DNA of 64,000 nt. Source: a virus. Shown here piece after piece: positions 50,273-58,235 of this stretch. The stretch covers positions 19,621-83,620 of the IMG/VR virus record IMGVR_UViG_3300023172_003539. One strand, 5' to 3'. Below the pieces are notes generated by a model that ran no database searches, was not told the DNA's origin, and saw only the letters and a list, made by a program, of their open reading frames with translations. The position numbers and the translations under genes are program-made. Within the stretch, counting starts at the first letter, position 1; each line of letters begins with the position of its first letter.

Positions 50273-51062
50273 TCAATAACTCCGTTGTGTCTTTTTGATA
50301 ATAATGCCATACCCTGTTTAATCTCTTACCTCCCAGATACATCCTATCAGCGAGTCGTGTTGGATAAAGATAATTGTGTTGATCCATGACACTTTCTGTG
50401 TTGTTTATTCCAGGTTTATTATGTATAAATTTAAACCATGGATAGTCTACTAATAATTGATTCGTGGGATCTAAAATTCTCAATGAAAGAGCATAAACTA
50501 CATCTGTTGTCGGTACGTCGTCATGACAATTAATCAACATTTCATCTCTTACTGTGCTCCAATTTAGTGTAATTGTTTTGCAAATATCAAAAAATTTTTT
50601 AGATAAAACACTTTTTCTAAAATAAAACATTCCGTTATAAACATCTGCCAATAAATTTTTATTAAATATTTTTCTATAAGGACTATTATTAATAATTTCA
50701 TCTTTATAATTTCTACAATTGATCGAGAACACCATGTCGTGCTGTCCTAAATGATTCCACCATTCGTCAGTGCAGGATGTGAACAACATATCGGCTTCTA
50801 ATTTAATTGTATGTGTAAACGGTGTCAAACTAAATGCTTTGTATTCGTTTGAAAATTTGTTTGAATGCTTCTCGCTGTTGTCATCTTTTAAAACAACAAC
50901 ATAATCTATATAATCGCTATTAATTTTTGTCAGTTTATCCGTGACAACACATATTAGGTTTTCATTATTGTGTTGTTTAATAGATTTTGCCAACTCGATA
51001 CTTAATTTAGCATAATCTGTTTTTTCGTTGTTCTGTGCAAACCATAGAAAACCTTTAGACAT
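50256..51062 (-). CDS. GT-8-like glycosyltransferase
   Basis: The 268-residue protein begins like a GT-A domain (SKGFLWFAQNNEKTDYAKLSIELAKS). Its metal site HTIKLEADMLF has Glu89-Ala-Asp91 in place of DxD. It continues with MVFSINCRNYKDEI and VYNGMFYFRKSV, a typical acceptor-side pattern in glycogenin-like enzymes, and GMFYF is shared with that group. A transferase for a surface or virion glycan is likely. It overlaps the neighbouring 249-residue paralogue by 8 bases. Confidence 0.7.
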   Translation of the reverse strand: MSKGFLWFAQNNEKTDYAKLSIELAKSIKQHNNENLICVVTDKLTKINSDYIDYVVVLKDDNSEKHSNKFSNEYKAFSLTPFTHTIKLEADMLFTSCTDEWWNHLGQHDMVFSINCRNYKDEIINNSPYRKIFNKNLLADVYNGMFYFRKSVLSKKFFDICKTITLNWSTVRDEMLINCHDDVPTTDVVYALSLRILDPTNQLLVDYPWFKFIHNKPGINNTESVMDQHNYLYPTRLADRMYLGGKRLNRVWHYYQKDTTELLNDRIF

Positions 51063-51804
51063 CGATTGGTATCTCCTTGTTTAGAATGTGTACATCTTGT
51101 TTTTCCGTCATACCAACACAATCAGCATATCGGAACTTAATTGAAGAATCATTAATTTCTAATATGTCAACATCTGTGGGTAACATACTCATTTTAACCG
51201 GTATGTAATTTTTGATGTTCAGTTGATGCATAGCAATCGCAAAAGCATAATCATTGCGGAAGTTCTTAAAATCTATCCTGTATAGATTACAAAAATAATT
51301 GTAATTGTGTTGTATGTGTTGTATCAATCGAAATATGTTTTCGGTTGTTTTATTTTTTTTAAAAATAGTCACTGTTGCCCAAACAATAGGTAACATACTT
51401 AACGAACTGTATTCGAATTTATTTCTACCGGTTAGGTCATGTACTTTGTTGTGTAATAAAAAATCATAACCAGTATCAACAAATTGTAACAAATTATCTG
51501 TGTAAACAAAATAGTCGGCATCTAATAGTATTGTTGTGTCATAGGGAGTGTACTCATAGGATTTTGCTCTTTCTAAATTGAACCAATCCACAGTTTTATT
51601 TTTATAAACTCTTTTATTTCCTGACTTATTTTCTATGACCACTGTGCTGTCAACATCCTTTAAAAATTTTTTTGTCGATTCATTAGTGACCACTGTCACG
51701 GGAAGATTTAAATGTTTTTTGATCTGCTGAATGCAGAAATTAGTAACTGTATGATATTTGATTTTTTCCGAATCAAAACAGTAGATTAATACACCTGCTG
51801 ACAT
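51055..51804 (-). CDS. GT-8-like glycosyltransferase, second copy
   Basis: The 249-residue protein has GVLIYCFDSEKIKYHTVTNF at the start and TILLDADYFV with a perfect DAD metal motif (95-97). A VHDLTGRNKFEYSSLSMLPIVWATV acceptor-side segment follows. It is built like the following gene but diverged. It would add a sugar from a nucleotide donor. It is the second gene of the operon, two bases after the end of the 104-residue gene, and is followed by an 8-base overlap. Confidence 0.7.
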   Translation of the reverse strand: MSAGVLIYCFDSEKIKYHTVTNFCIQQIKKHLNLPVTVVTNESTKKFLKDVDSTVVIENKSGNKRVYKNKTVDWFNLERAKSYEYTPYDTTILLDADYFVYTDNLLQFVDTGYDFLLHNKVHDLTGRNKFEYSSLSMLPIVWATVTIFKKNKTTENIFRLIQHIQHNYNYFCNLYRIDFKNFRNDYAFAIAMHQLNIKNYIPVKMSMLPTDVDILEINDSSIKFRYADCVGMTEKQDVHILNKEIPIDV

Positions 51805-51805
51805 A

Positions 51806-52120
51806 TCAAACCCTTTTTTTTAATTGATTATATAATTGATGATATTCGTTTAGTGCTTCTTGATTTCGTTTTAACAGTATTTCTAAAAATTCTTCTGGGT
51901 TGGTTATTTCGCAGGGATTTTCGTTGCTGTCTAGAATGAAAAATGTTTTGTGTGTTTTTTTTAATGTGTCAACTAGGTTGATGGTATCAGCATCCGCAGA
52001 AAATATAGAACCGTTATAAGCAACAACTTGTCTGGACCTTGCTCTTTCCAGAGCATTCCTTTTGGCCGTTGCTACTTCGAAACTTAGATCCGATTGTTTT
52101 TTTAAGTCAGATAAATCCAT
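51806..52120 (-). CDS. Unknown helical protein, first gene of the minus-strand island
   Basis: The 104-residue product is helical at both ends. The middle carries VVAYNGSIFSADADTINLVDTL and FFILDSNENPCEITNPEEFLEILLKRNQEAL, which resembles a small domain known from phage tail-fibre assembly proteins (DUF4376-like). That is only a resemblance. It is the first gene behind the single recognisable promoter of the 18-kb operon, with -10 box and start codon only 6 bases apart. Confidence 0.55.
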   Translation of the reverse strand: MDLSDLKKQSDLSFEVATAKRNALERARSRQVVAYNGSIFSADADTINLVDTLKKTHKTFFILDSNENPCEITNPEEFLEILLKRNQEALNEYHQLYNQLKKRV

Positions 52121-52126
52121 ACCACA

Positions 52127-52155
52127 ATTATAACATAATTATGGCTAGAACTCAA
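52127..52155 (-). promoter_or_regulatory. Sigma70-like promoter for the minus-strand island, leaderless geometry
   Basis: On the minus strand: TTGAGT (52155-52150), 17 bases, TATAAT (52132-52127), then exactly 6 bases to the ATG at 52120. No Shine-Dalgarno site. It is the only promoter I recognise for genes down to 34001. Confidence 0.75.
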
Positions 52156-52172
52156 CCTGGTAAAATTAATTA

Positions 52173-53144
52173 CTAGGCAGTACTGTTTGATGTTACCGCA
52201 GTCGAAGACGGAACATACGCTGTTGTTAAACCGTTTGTTGTGTTAGGGTCTAAAGTCAACAATGTGTGTCTTGTCTGACCAATGAAGTTGGCATATTGAT
52301 CAACACCTGAAGTGTTACCAGATGTAAATGTGCCATCTCCGCCGTCTGGATCATTGAACTCTACTCTCACTGTGATCGCTGTTGCTGTTCCCACTGCACC
52401 ATTCAATTTTGCTTGTATGTCTAGGTACATTGAAGTGTAACTGCCACCATCTTGTGTGAGTCTAAGTATTGTTTGATAAGACGTTGTTAGGTCATGATAA
52501 CCAAGAGCAAGTCCGTTTGTACTTACTGTTTCAGTTGAACCTGATCTTGTAGATTCTTTTGAACCAATCGCAAGTCTTCCCAACCCAGTTACTAATTCGC
52601 TGAGTGAGTTGTCTTTTGATGTTGCTGAAGAACCACCATTACCTATTCTTGATGTGTCTATTTGAATTTTTCCGCCAGCGTTAAAGAACCATCTCATTTC
52701 ATTACCACTTGAAAAGTTTGTAGTAAGTTCTGATACATGGCTACCTGTCCATCTTGTGCTGGAGTCTGCATTTTGTAATGCCGCTGATTGTGTTAGTCCT
52801 CCTGATGCTGATGGGCATCCTGCCGCAACCGCTGTGGCTAGATTTGCCAAGTCAGTTTGTAATGCTGAAATGATCGCAACATTATCACCTGCCGCTTTTG
52901 CTGTTGTTGATGTTAATGAAACTTCTGCATGGTTGGCAAGGTTATCCATGGCACCGAATAGTGAGTTCCATTGGGCCGCTGTTACCGTGTTACCTGCTGT
53001 TACTGTTGAAATTGTCGTTTGTCCTAAACCATAATCACCTGATCCTGTTCCGATCATGTGGTTGATTCCGTAAGGTGATGAGCTACTCGCCGCGAACGAG
53101 TTATATTCATCATCTAAAATTGTGTCACCTGCTGTATACGCCAT
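52173..53144 (-). CDS. Tail-fibre-like virion protein, 323 aa
   Basis: The protein begins MAYTAGDTILDDEYNSFA, a start shared by many marine phage fibre proteins. It continues with Ser/Thr/Gly-rich beta-strand sequence lacking any catalytic motif. Repeated short hydrophilic strands and the GVDQYANFIGQTRHTLLTLDP end are in keeping with a trimeric fibre or tip. It is the last gene of the late fibre operon and follows the upstream fibre gene by one base. Host-receptor contact is likely by analogy. Confidence 0.7.
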   Translation of the reverse strand: MAYTAGDTILDDEYNSFAASSSSPYGINHMIGTGSGDYGLGQTTISTVTAGNTVTAAQWNSLFGAMDNLANHAEVSLTSTTAKAAGDNVAIISALQTDLANLATAVAAGCPSASGGLTQSAALQNADSSTRWTGSHVSELTTNFSSGNEMRWFFNAGGKIQIDTSRIGNGGSSATSKDNSLSELVTGLGRLAIGSKESTRSGSTETVSTNGLALGYHDLTTSYQTILRLTQDGGSYTSMYLDIQAKLNGAVGTATAITVRVEFNDPDGGDGTFTSGNTSGVDQYANFIGQTRHTLLTLDPNTTNGLTTAYVPSSTAVTSNSTA

Positions 53145-53145
53145 G

Positions 53146-54756
53146 TTATTTAACTCCTATTGCACATTGTACTAATTGTGTTATCTTTGTATATTTATCT
53201 ACTAACAGTCTTCCTAGCACGTTAAACGGTGTACAATCGTCTAATTGTGCTACTTTTGCCACTCCAGGGGTGCTACTGCTAACAATACGATCACCTTTTT
53301 TGCCTGTGCCCGTAACTTTTACATCTACCCTGCCTTTTAGAGCAATCATTGGGTGCGAATCGTTGTTTCCGGCATCTTTGTTCATTAAAAATGCTGGTTT
53401 TTCCGAAACAACACCAAATACTTGATTAGATAATTCCTCTTTGCAAATCGTCACTTCTTTTTCACCACCCAATATCACAACATCGCCGGGCTCTGTTGCC
53501 ATATCTGCTTCGTACCTTTCCGCCAAATCTGCGTATTGTGCCGATGTTGATGTTGCGTGTACTATGTTGGCTCTGATGTCTGTCAGTGTCGGTGCACTTA
53601 AATTATCTGTGGATGATCTGAATGCAGTCCAGGCACCACCGGCGTTGCCATAAATTGTGCTTCCGTCGTCTGCAAATGTTTCATCCCATACCCAATATAA
53701 ATCTTCTTCCACAGGAGACGTTCCCACACCCCTATTAACTTTTAATCCTGTATGATTCGGCATACTGGCATTGTTGGATATATTTCTATTCAACTCGATA
53801 ATGTTGTCCTCTACCGATAAAGTAGTTGTATTGATAATGGTCTGTGAACCTTCAACTGTCAATGTTCCTTTGACTCGTAGATCTCTTGGAATGATAACTG
53901 ATGCTGTTCCACCGTCTATTGTTAATGCATTAGTTGACAACACACTGCCCGAATTGACATTTAATTTTATGTCTCCATCATTGATATTGTTTTCTAATAT
54001 CAAATCATCTGATATCATTGATAGAGATCCGTTAAGGCTTGCTCCAACAGATATTCCGTTTGTTATTGATAAACTTCCAGTTATGGCACCACCTGTTGTT
54101 TCTATGTAGGCGCTAGCCGATGTGCCATCTAAAGCATCGGAGTTAGTTGATGTACCGTGTAATTTTGCTCCGGAAAGAGATGTTGAGTTCAATGTGATCC
54201 CAACAAAAATTGTTGAGAATCCAGAAATTGTTGTTTTTGGTACAAACTGTACTTGACTGACTATTGCCACTATGATATCGTTTGTGATCATTTTTAAAAT
54301 CGATCTATTAACACCCACACTATCTTCCACTGTGTCTGAAACTATTTGTGTGACTCCAGAACCAGATACTGAGGTTGGGCCGATCAATGTCCAACCTGAA
54401 CCGTTGTACACATACAATTGATTGTTTGTTGTATCAAACCAAGTATCACCTAGGTTTCCTGATGTGGGTTGTGTAGAAGAATTTCGACTGCTACCCACCG
54501 GTTTAAATTCTGTTCCATTATAAACATTGACTTGGTTGTTTAAAGAATCGTACCATAACTGTCCTTTGATTTTATTTGCAGGAGCAGTGGTGTTAGAAAA
54601 ATTTTCTAACATCTTGACAAAGTTCTCATTCAATCTTTCACCGAAGCCGGCATACCCTTTACCAAAAAGTGCTAGATCAGTTGATGCAAGATCAATTGTT
54701 CCATCTTGTAACACAATTAATGTTGTACCGTCTGTTTTGTTTACTGTATATGCCAT
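53146..54756 (-). CDS. Tail-fibre protein, 536 aa (paralogue A)
   Basis: The N-terminal domain MAYTVNKTDGT, LFGKGYAGFGERLNENFVKMLENFSNTTAP, and IKGQLWYDSLNNQVNVYNG is shared with the fibre genes at 58236 and 59749, so all three come from one ancestor. The centre is repetitive beta-strand sequence. The C-terminal module, from QYADLAERYEADMATEPGDV to VQCAIGVK, is shared with the 59749 gene and occurs in many marine phage fibres. I cannot say whether it is a chaperone or a protease. Late structural protein. Confidence 0.85.
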   Translation of the reverse strand: MAYTVNKTDGTTLIVLQDGTIDLASTDLALFGKGYAGFGERLNENFVKMLENFSNTTAPANKIKGQLWYDSLNNQVNVYNGTEFKPVGSSRNSSTQPTSGNLGDTWFDTTNNQLYVYNGSGWTLIGPTSVSGSGVTQIVSDTVEDSVGVNRSILKMITNDIIVAIVSQVQFVPKTTISGFSTIFVGITLNSTSLSGAKLHGTSTNSDALDGTSASAYIETTGGAITGSLSITNGISVGASLNGSLSMISDDLILENNINDGDIKLNVNSGSVLSTNALTIDGGTASVIIPRDLRVKGTLTVEGSQTIINTTTLSVEDNIIELNRNISNNASMPNHTGLKVNRGVGTSPVEEDLYWVWDETFADDGSTIYGNAGGAWTAFRSSTDNLSAPTLTDIRANIVHATSTSAQYADLAERYEADMATEPGDVVILGGEKEVTICKEELSNQVFGVVSEKPAFLMNKDAGNNDSHPMIALKGRVDVKVTGTGKKGDRIVSSSTPGVAKVAQLDDCTPFNVLGRLLVDKYTKITQLVQCAIGVK

Positions 54757-54760
54757 AATA

Positions 54761-54928
54761 TTAGTTGTCTCTTATCTCTGTTAAAAATGCAACATCTCCC
54801 AATAATTTAATTAAGATTGTTGCAATCTCTGGTGTGATCACTCCACGAAGAATTTCTTTTTCGCTTTCACTCAATACTTCATGTATATTTAAATTTATAT
54901 AATCTGCTGTTTGTTGTTTAGTGATCAT
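54761..54928 (-). CDS. 55-aa small protein, paralogue of the next upstream gene
   Basis: MITKQQTADYINLNIHEVLS is followed by ITPEIATILIKLLGDVAFLT. The second half is nearly the same as in the 58-residue product encoded just upstream (NPEIADILIKVVGEVEFLK), so the two are tandem duplicates. It starts one base after the stop of that gene and ends 5 bases before the fibre gene start. Helical. Function is unknown, possibly a fibre-associated peptide. Confidence 0.6.
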   Translation of the reverse strand: MITKQQTADYINLNIHEVLSESEKEILRGVITPEIATILIKLLGDVAFLTEIRDN

Positions 54929-54929
54929 T

Positions 54930-55106
54930 TTAATTACTTTTATTACCCGCTACTTCTTTTAAAAATTCTACCTCGCCAACAACCTTGATTAATATGTCTG
55001 CGATTTCAGGATTAAGCATGGCATCTATCTTTGACTCTTCATCACTAGTCCATGCTTCAGACCAGGTTGAATCAATATATGCTGTTACTTCTGCTTTTGT
55101 TGTCAT
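54930..55106 (-). CDS. 58-aa small protein, tandem paralogue
   Basis: The product MTTKAEVTAYIDSTWSEAWT and following residues ends like its 55-residue neighbour with N-PEIADILIKVVGEVEFLK. AAGGAT lies before the ATG, and a late-promoter-like AATAAATA lies 21 bases further upstream. It is encoded at the head of a fibre transcript. No family is recognised. Confidence 0.6.
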   Translation of the reverse strand: MTTKAEVTAYIDSTWSEAWTSDEESKIDAMLNPEIADILIKVVGEVEFLKEVAGNKSN

Positions 55107-55126
55107 TTTTTATAGTATCCTTACTG

Positions 55127-55597
55127 CTATTTATTAGAATAACGTTTGCTTATTTGCTCATCATCCTGTATCCAATCCAATTTTTTATAGGTGTTACCTT
55201 TAAGGTCTTTAAGATAGGTTTTGACTGCATTTTCAGTTAATTCCATGCCATGATATTTGGTATATCTTTTCTGTAATGCTTCTTGTCCGGTGGTTGTAAA
55301 CACTAAATCCATTCCTTTGTCCTTTGCCAATTGAAATAAGGAGTCGATACAGAGTTTGAGACCTGTGTGTAGATCTCTTTTATTCGCTTCTTTGTTTCCT
55401 ACTACCCATTCCATGAAGGCAAATCTCGTACCTTTACCTATGTACAAACCACCTGCACAAATTGGAACTCCGTCTTTTTCAATCATTATTCCGTCCGGGG
55501 GTAAAACTTCTTGAGGTACCACTCCAAACTCATGTTGATTCCACCATTTGACCAGTGTTTCGTAGTCTTTTTTTCTATGCCATTTTCTACTTTTCAT
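55127..55597 (-). CDS. GNAT-like acetyltransferase in the tail-fibre operon
   Basis: The 156-residue protein shows a GNAT-like order: W-rich first strand (ETLVKWWNQHEFG), GVPICAGGLYIGKGTRFAFMEWVVGN as the central strands, and KGMDLVFTTTGQEALQKRYTKYHGM as the late acetyl-CoA part. The Gly-rich loop is poor, so activity is not certain. It lies among fibre genes and overlaps the short-chain dehydrogenase by 11 bases. Acetylation of a virion or glycan component is one possibility. Confidence 0.6.
   Translation of the reverse strand: MKSRKWHRKKDYETLVKWWNQHEFGVVPQEVLPPDGIMIEKDGVPICAGGLYIGKGTRFAFMEWVVGNKEANKRDLHTGLKLCIDSLFQLAKDKGMDLVFTTTGQEALQKRYTKYHGMELTENAVKTYLKDLKGNTYKKLDWIQDDEQISKRYSNK
55128..55135 (-). 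promoter_or_regulatory. T4-like late promoter, AATAAATA
   Basis: AATAAATA on the minus strand, 7 of 8 to the late consensus, overlaps the stop of the upstream gene. The leader to the ATG at 55106 is about 21 bases and carries AAGGA. Confidence 0.45.
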
Positions 55598-56171
55598 ATT
55601 TCTGAATCACTATTTTGTTTATATTATATTTGTTTGTTGAAAAAACCAAGTCAACACATTCTGCCACATCTGTTGCTTTTAGTTTGGGATAATCTTCCCA
55701 CAGTCCTTTTGACATTTCTGTTCTTACTGTATCTGGGCATATGTCATGTACCGACATTGTTCCTGGTTGTAACAATTCCTGTTGTAATTCTGATATATAA
55801 CCTATCAATTGTTTTTTCATTTTACAATACTCTATATAAGTTTTAGTTGTGTGTTCGGAATCTTGACCTGCTGATGTTCCTGATGTGCTTGTGATCACAG
55901 CAACTTTTTTGTTCGAATATAGATATTTTCCATAAATTCTTTTTAATAACTCTAATTGTCCTTTTTTGGCGTATGCATTGATGACGATCAAACGACAATC
56001 ATCTAATTTTTCTAATATTTCATTCTGTTGTTTTTCTAGATCAAAACCGTTGCTTCGGCTAAATCCAACGACAGTATAATTTTTTTTCTTGTATAAATCA
56101 GAGATGGCTTTACCAATTCCCTTGGTGTGACCCACTATTGCTATCTTATTTTTGATTTTTTCTGTCCTCAT
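55587..56171 (-). CDS. Short-chain dehydrogenase/reductase
   Basis: The 194-residue protein has an SDR nucleotide site GHTKGIGK (14-21), VVGFSRSNGFDL, a strand LIVINAYAKKG, VAVITSTSGTSAG with the serine, and a YIEYCKMK that fits the YxxxK catalytic pair. It ends shorter than usual (about 240). It would oxidise or reduce a hydroxyl with NAD(P). It overlaps its neighbours and sits inside the tail-fibre block, where a sugar-nucleotide or cofactor enzyme is unexpected. Confidence 0.75.
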   Translation of the reverse strand: MRTEKIKNKIAIVGHTKGIGKAISDLYKKKNYTVVGFSRSNGFDLEKQQNEILEKLDDCRLIVINAYAKKGQLELLKRIYGKYLYSNKKVAVITSTSGTSAGQDSEHTTKTYIEYCKMKKQLIGYISELQQELLQPGTMSVHDICPDTVRTEMSKGLWEDYPKLKATDVAECVDLVFSTNKYNINKIVIQKYEK

Positions 56172-56823
56172 AAACTTTTACCAAATTGTCTAAACCCTCA
56201 AAACATTCTGAATAATTTTGATAATATTCATCAAATTTTTCTTTAGTGTATTGCGATTCTTTATAAAAGTCAATGAGTAATGTGGTTCTATGTCCTGGAT
56301 TGTTGTTGAATCCATTATGTAACTGCAATCCAGGTTGAAAAACATATGCTTCACCTGTTTTCCATGTGTATAGTTCTTGTTTATTGGTTTTTAAATTTGT
56401 TACCCACATACCACTATCGGAACCTCCACCGTCATCGATACACAATTGATATCTCCATCCTCCCTCGTTGTCTGTATGATTACCAATTTTGGTATTTGGT
56501 CCAACTGTCATAAATGCTACATTTGTTTTATAGGGAAATTTTCTTAGTATCGAATACAACATAGGATAGTCGTTGTATTCCTGTCCTTCATGCTCACCTG
56601 ATTGTATTCCTAATGCTTTCCATTCACCGTGAACATAATCCCCGGGCCTGTCTGTGTCGGAAAAATCTTCCGGCAATCCCCTAACACCATCTGAGAAATC
56701 TTCAGGATCTAAAAAAACTTTGTTGGGCTGTGACTCAAATTCGTATTTGATTTCTTGAAAATGTTTTTCTAATTTTTTAAAACATTCTCCTTGTTCGCCG
56801 TGGTAAAAACTTTTATCAAGCAT
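56146..56823 (-). CDS. Aspartyl/asparaginyl beta-hydroxylase-like oxygenase
   Basis: The 225-residue protein carries the Asp/Asn hydroxylase pattern: GPNTKIGNHTDNEGGWRYQLCI with His116 and Asp118, then TGEAYVFQPGLQLHNGFNNNPGHRTTLLIDFYK with His169 and Arg179. These match the iron and 2-oxoglutarate sites of the family. The N-terminal part is helical and acidic. It may hydroxylate fibre proteins encoded in the same late operon. The overlaps with SDR (26 bases) and the glycine-rich protein (8 bases) support shared translation. Such oxygenases are frequent in marine phages. Confidence 0.85.
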   Translation of the reverse strand: MLDKSFYHGEQGECFKKLEKHFQEIKYEFESQPNKVFLDPEDFSDGVRGLPEDFSDTDRPGDYVHGEWKALGIQSGEHEGQEYNDYPMLYSILRKFPYKTNVAFMTVGPNTKIGNHTDNEGGWRYQLCIDDGGGSDSGMWVTNLKTNKQELYTWKTGEAYVFQPGLQLHNGFNNNPGHRTTLLIDFYKESQYTKEKFDEYYQNYSECFEGLDNLVKVYEDRKNQK

Positions 56824-58231
56824 TTAGTATATTAACATTTTTATCATGTATTTGTCTATCATGATTTTGCCAATTACTGAATATTCCTTCGCCGTGATTT
56901 ATTAATTCTTGCTGTTCGCTTAATTCGAAGTAGTCGGTAAATTCTATACCATTAATAATTATTCTTCTATTTTCTGATCCAAACACATAAACTATATGCT
57001 CGTCATCACCTAGCGATACTCCGTGTTTGCTGTTTTCAACCCTTGTCCATTTACCGTCTTCTTTGACCATGTGTGTGCCTGCAACCTTGATTCCTTTGTA
57101 ATCGTATAAATTATCAACCAAGAATTTACCAGTGGCAAAAACAAATCCTCCCACTGCTACCTCGTCTTTGATATCTACCTGTTCGACTGGTTTGAATGAT
57201 CCATCTGCCATTGTGATCATTGTGCCTGCCAAGAAACAACCACCGCCACCAGATCCTGATGAAGCCGATGTAGAATTACCTGTTGAATCTCCAAAATCTG
57301 CCGAAGTGGGAGAAAATGTAACTCCCGAATTGAACATTGCTTTCCATATTCCACCAACTTTTGTGTAAGCGGCAGTTATGGTCTTCCAGGCACCGTCAAC
57401 CTTTGTGTACATTTCGTTAATTTTTTTCCAGTCTCCGCCAACTTTTGTGTGTGCGTCAACATTGATATTAAAAGTTATTCTTACTAGACCGTTTCCTCCT
57501 GATCCTCCACGACCTCCACCGTATGCTATAGACGAAGGATAGTATGGTGATCCTGTGCCACCTGGAGTTGTTCCAGAAGCCAATGTTACTGTTCCTCCCG
57601 CACTGGTTCCTGTGTAACCACCTTGACCACCTGTGTCACCACTTGCTCCTGCTCCACCTCGGCCTCCATTGGCTCCGCCGCCTCCGGCTCCGCCACCACC
57701 TCCGTCTCCAGAGTGTCCGGCACCGTTTTCTCCCAATGTTCCGGGTGTTCCTGCTGTGGCCGATGTTGATCCTGTTGCTGACGCTCCTATGCCATGGTTT
57801 CCACCACCGCCACCAGCACCACCACCGCCTGCTACTGCTATTTGTGTTCCACCGATAGTGATCACAGAGGCTCCGCCTCCTCCACCACCAGCACCTGACG
57901 AACCTGCCGGTCCAGAATTACCACCGACTCCGCCTGAATATCCTGTTAAACTTTTTCCGTTGGTACCACCTGCCGCGTTACCGCCACCAGATCCTCCAGC
58001 GCCTCCGCCACCAACACCAATTTTTATCGTCTGTCCAACCAATGCACTTACATCTATACCTGTTGCCACAACATAAGATCCACCAGCACCCGTACCTCCT
58101 GGATTCCTGTCGGCACCGCCGCCGCCTCCGCCGCCGCCCCATAATTCTATGTCTATCGTGGATGTGCCTGGCAACACTGTTGCCTGTTGTGTAGTACCTG
58201 TGTATGAAAATGTTTTGGTTATAGTTGGCAT
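56816..58231 (-). CDS. Glycine-rich tail protein with C-terminal Hint domain
   Basis: The 471-residue protein has three parts. Residues 1-25 are a beta N-terminus, then a long poly-Gly/Ala/Ser region with GGGG, TGAGG and GGSG runs extends to about 255. Next come three 14-residue repeats (HTKVGGDWKKINEM, YTKVDGAWKTITAA, YTKVGGIWKAMF). Finally a Hint domain starts at Cys332: CFLAGTMITMADGSFKPVEQ, block-B-like KVAGTHMV, and a C-terminal strand region IIINGIEFTDYF. Hint domains cleave or splice by an N-S acyl shift at the first Cys. A preceding Gly-rich linker and no C-extein suggest self-processing or a covalent attachment rather than splicing. Confidence 0.82.
   Translation of the reverse strand: MPTITKTFSYTGTTQQATVLPGTSTIDIELWGGGGGGGGADRNPGGTGAGGSYVVATGIDVSALVGQTIKIGVGGGGAGGSGGGNAAGGTNGKSLTGYSGGVGGNSGPAGSSGAGGGGGGASVITIGGTQIAVAGGGGAGGGGGNHGIGASATGSTSATAGTPGTLGENGAGHSGDGGGGGAGGGGANGGRGGAGASGDTGGQGGYTGTSAGGTVTLASGTTPGGTGSPYYPSSIAYGGGRGGSGGNGLVRITFNINVDAHTKVGGDWKKINEMYTKVDGAWKTITAAYTKVGGIWKAMFNSGVTFSPTSADFGDSTGNSTSASSGSGGGGCFLAGTMITMADGSFKPVEQVDIKDEVAVGGFVFATGKFLVDNLYDYKGIKVAGTHMVKEDGKWTRVENSKHGVSLGDDEHIVYVFGSENRRIIINGIEFTDYFELSEQQELINHGEGIFSNWQNHDRQIHDKNVNILNA
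57340..57460 (-). repeat. Three 42-bp repeats encoding YTKVGGxWK units
   Basis: The three adjacent coding repeats of the glycine-rich tail protein each encode about 14 residues with a T-K-V-G/D-G-x-W-K core, just before the Hint region. Such units occur as beta-hairpin repeats in phage fibres. Confidence 0.6.
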
Positions 58232-58235
58232 TGTA

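Noticed and set aside
52141-52176. Plus-strand start MARTQPGKINY then stop
   Set aside because: It resembles the first residues of a marine phage fibre protein, but stops after 11 codons at the fibre-operon end. It may be a relic or chance.
52756-53034. Plus-strand frame inside the fibre gene
   Set aside because: Shadow of the repetitive Ala/Thr codons of the fibre gene. No regulatory signals.
57544-58076. Two long plus-strand frames (104 and 147 codons) with Pro- and Leu-rich translations
   Set aside because: They are antisense to the glycine-rich region of the tail protein. The codon pattern of Gly repeats creates open antisense frames, and no start signal or promoter is present.
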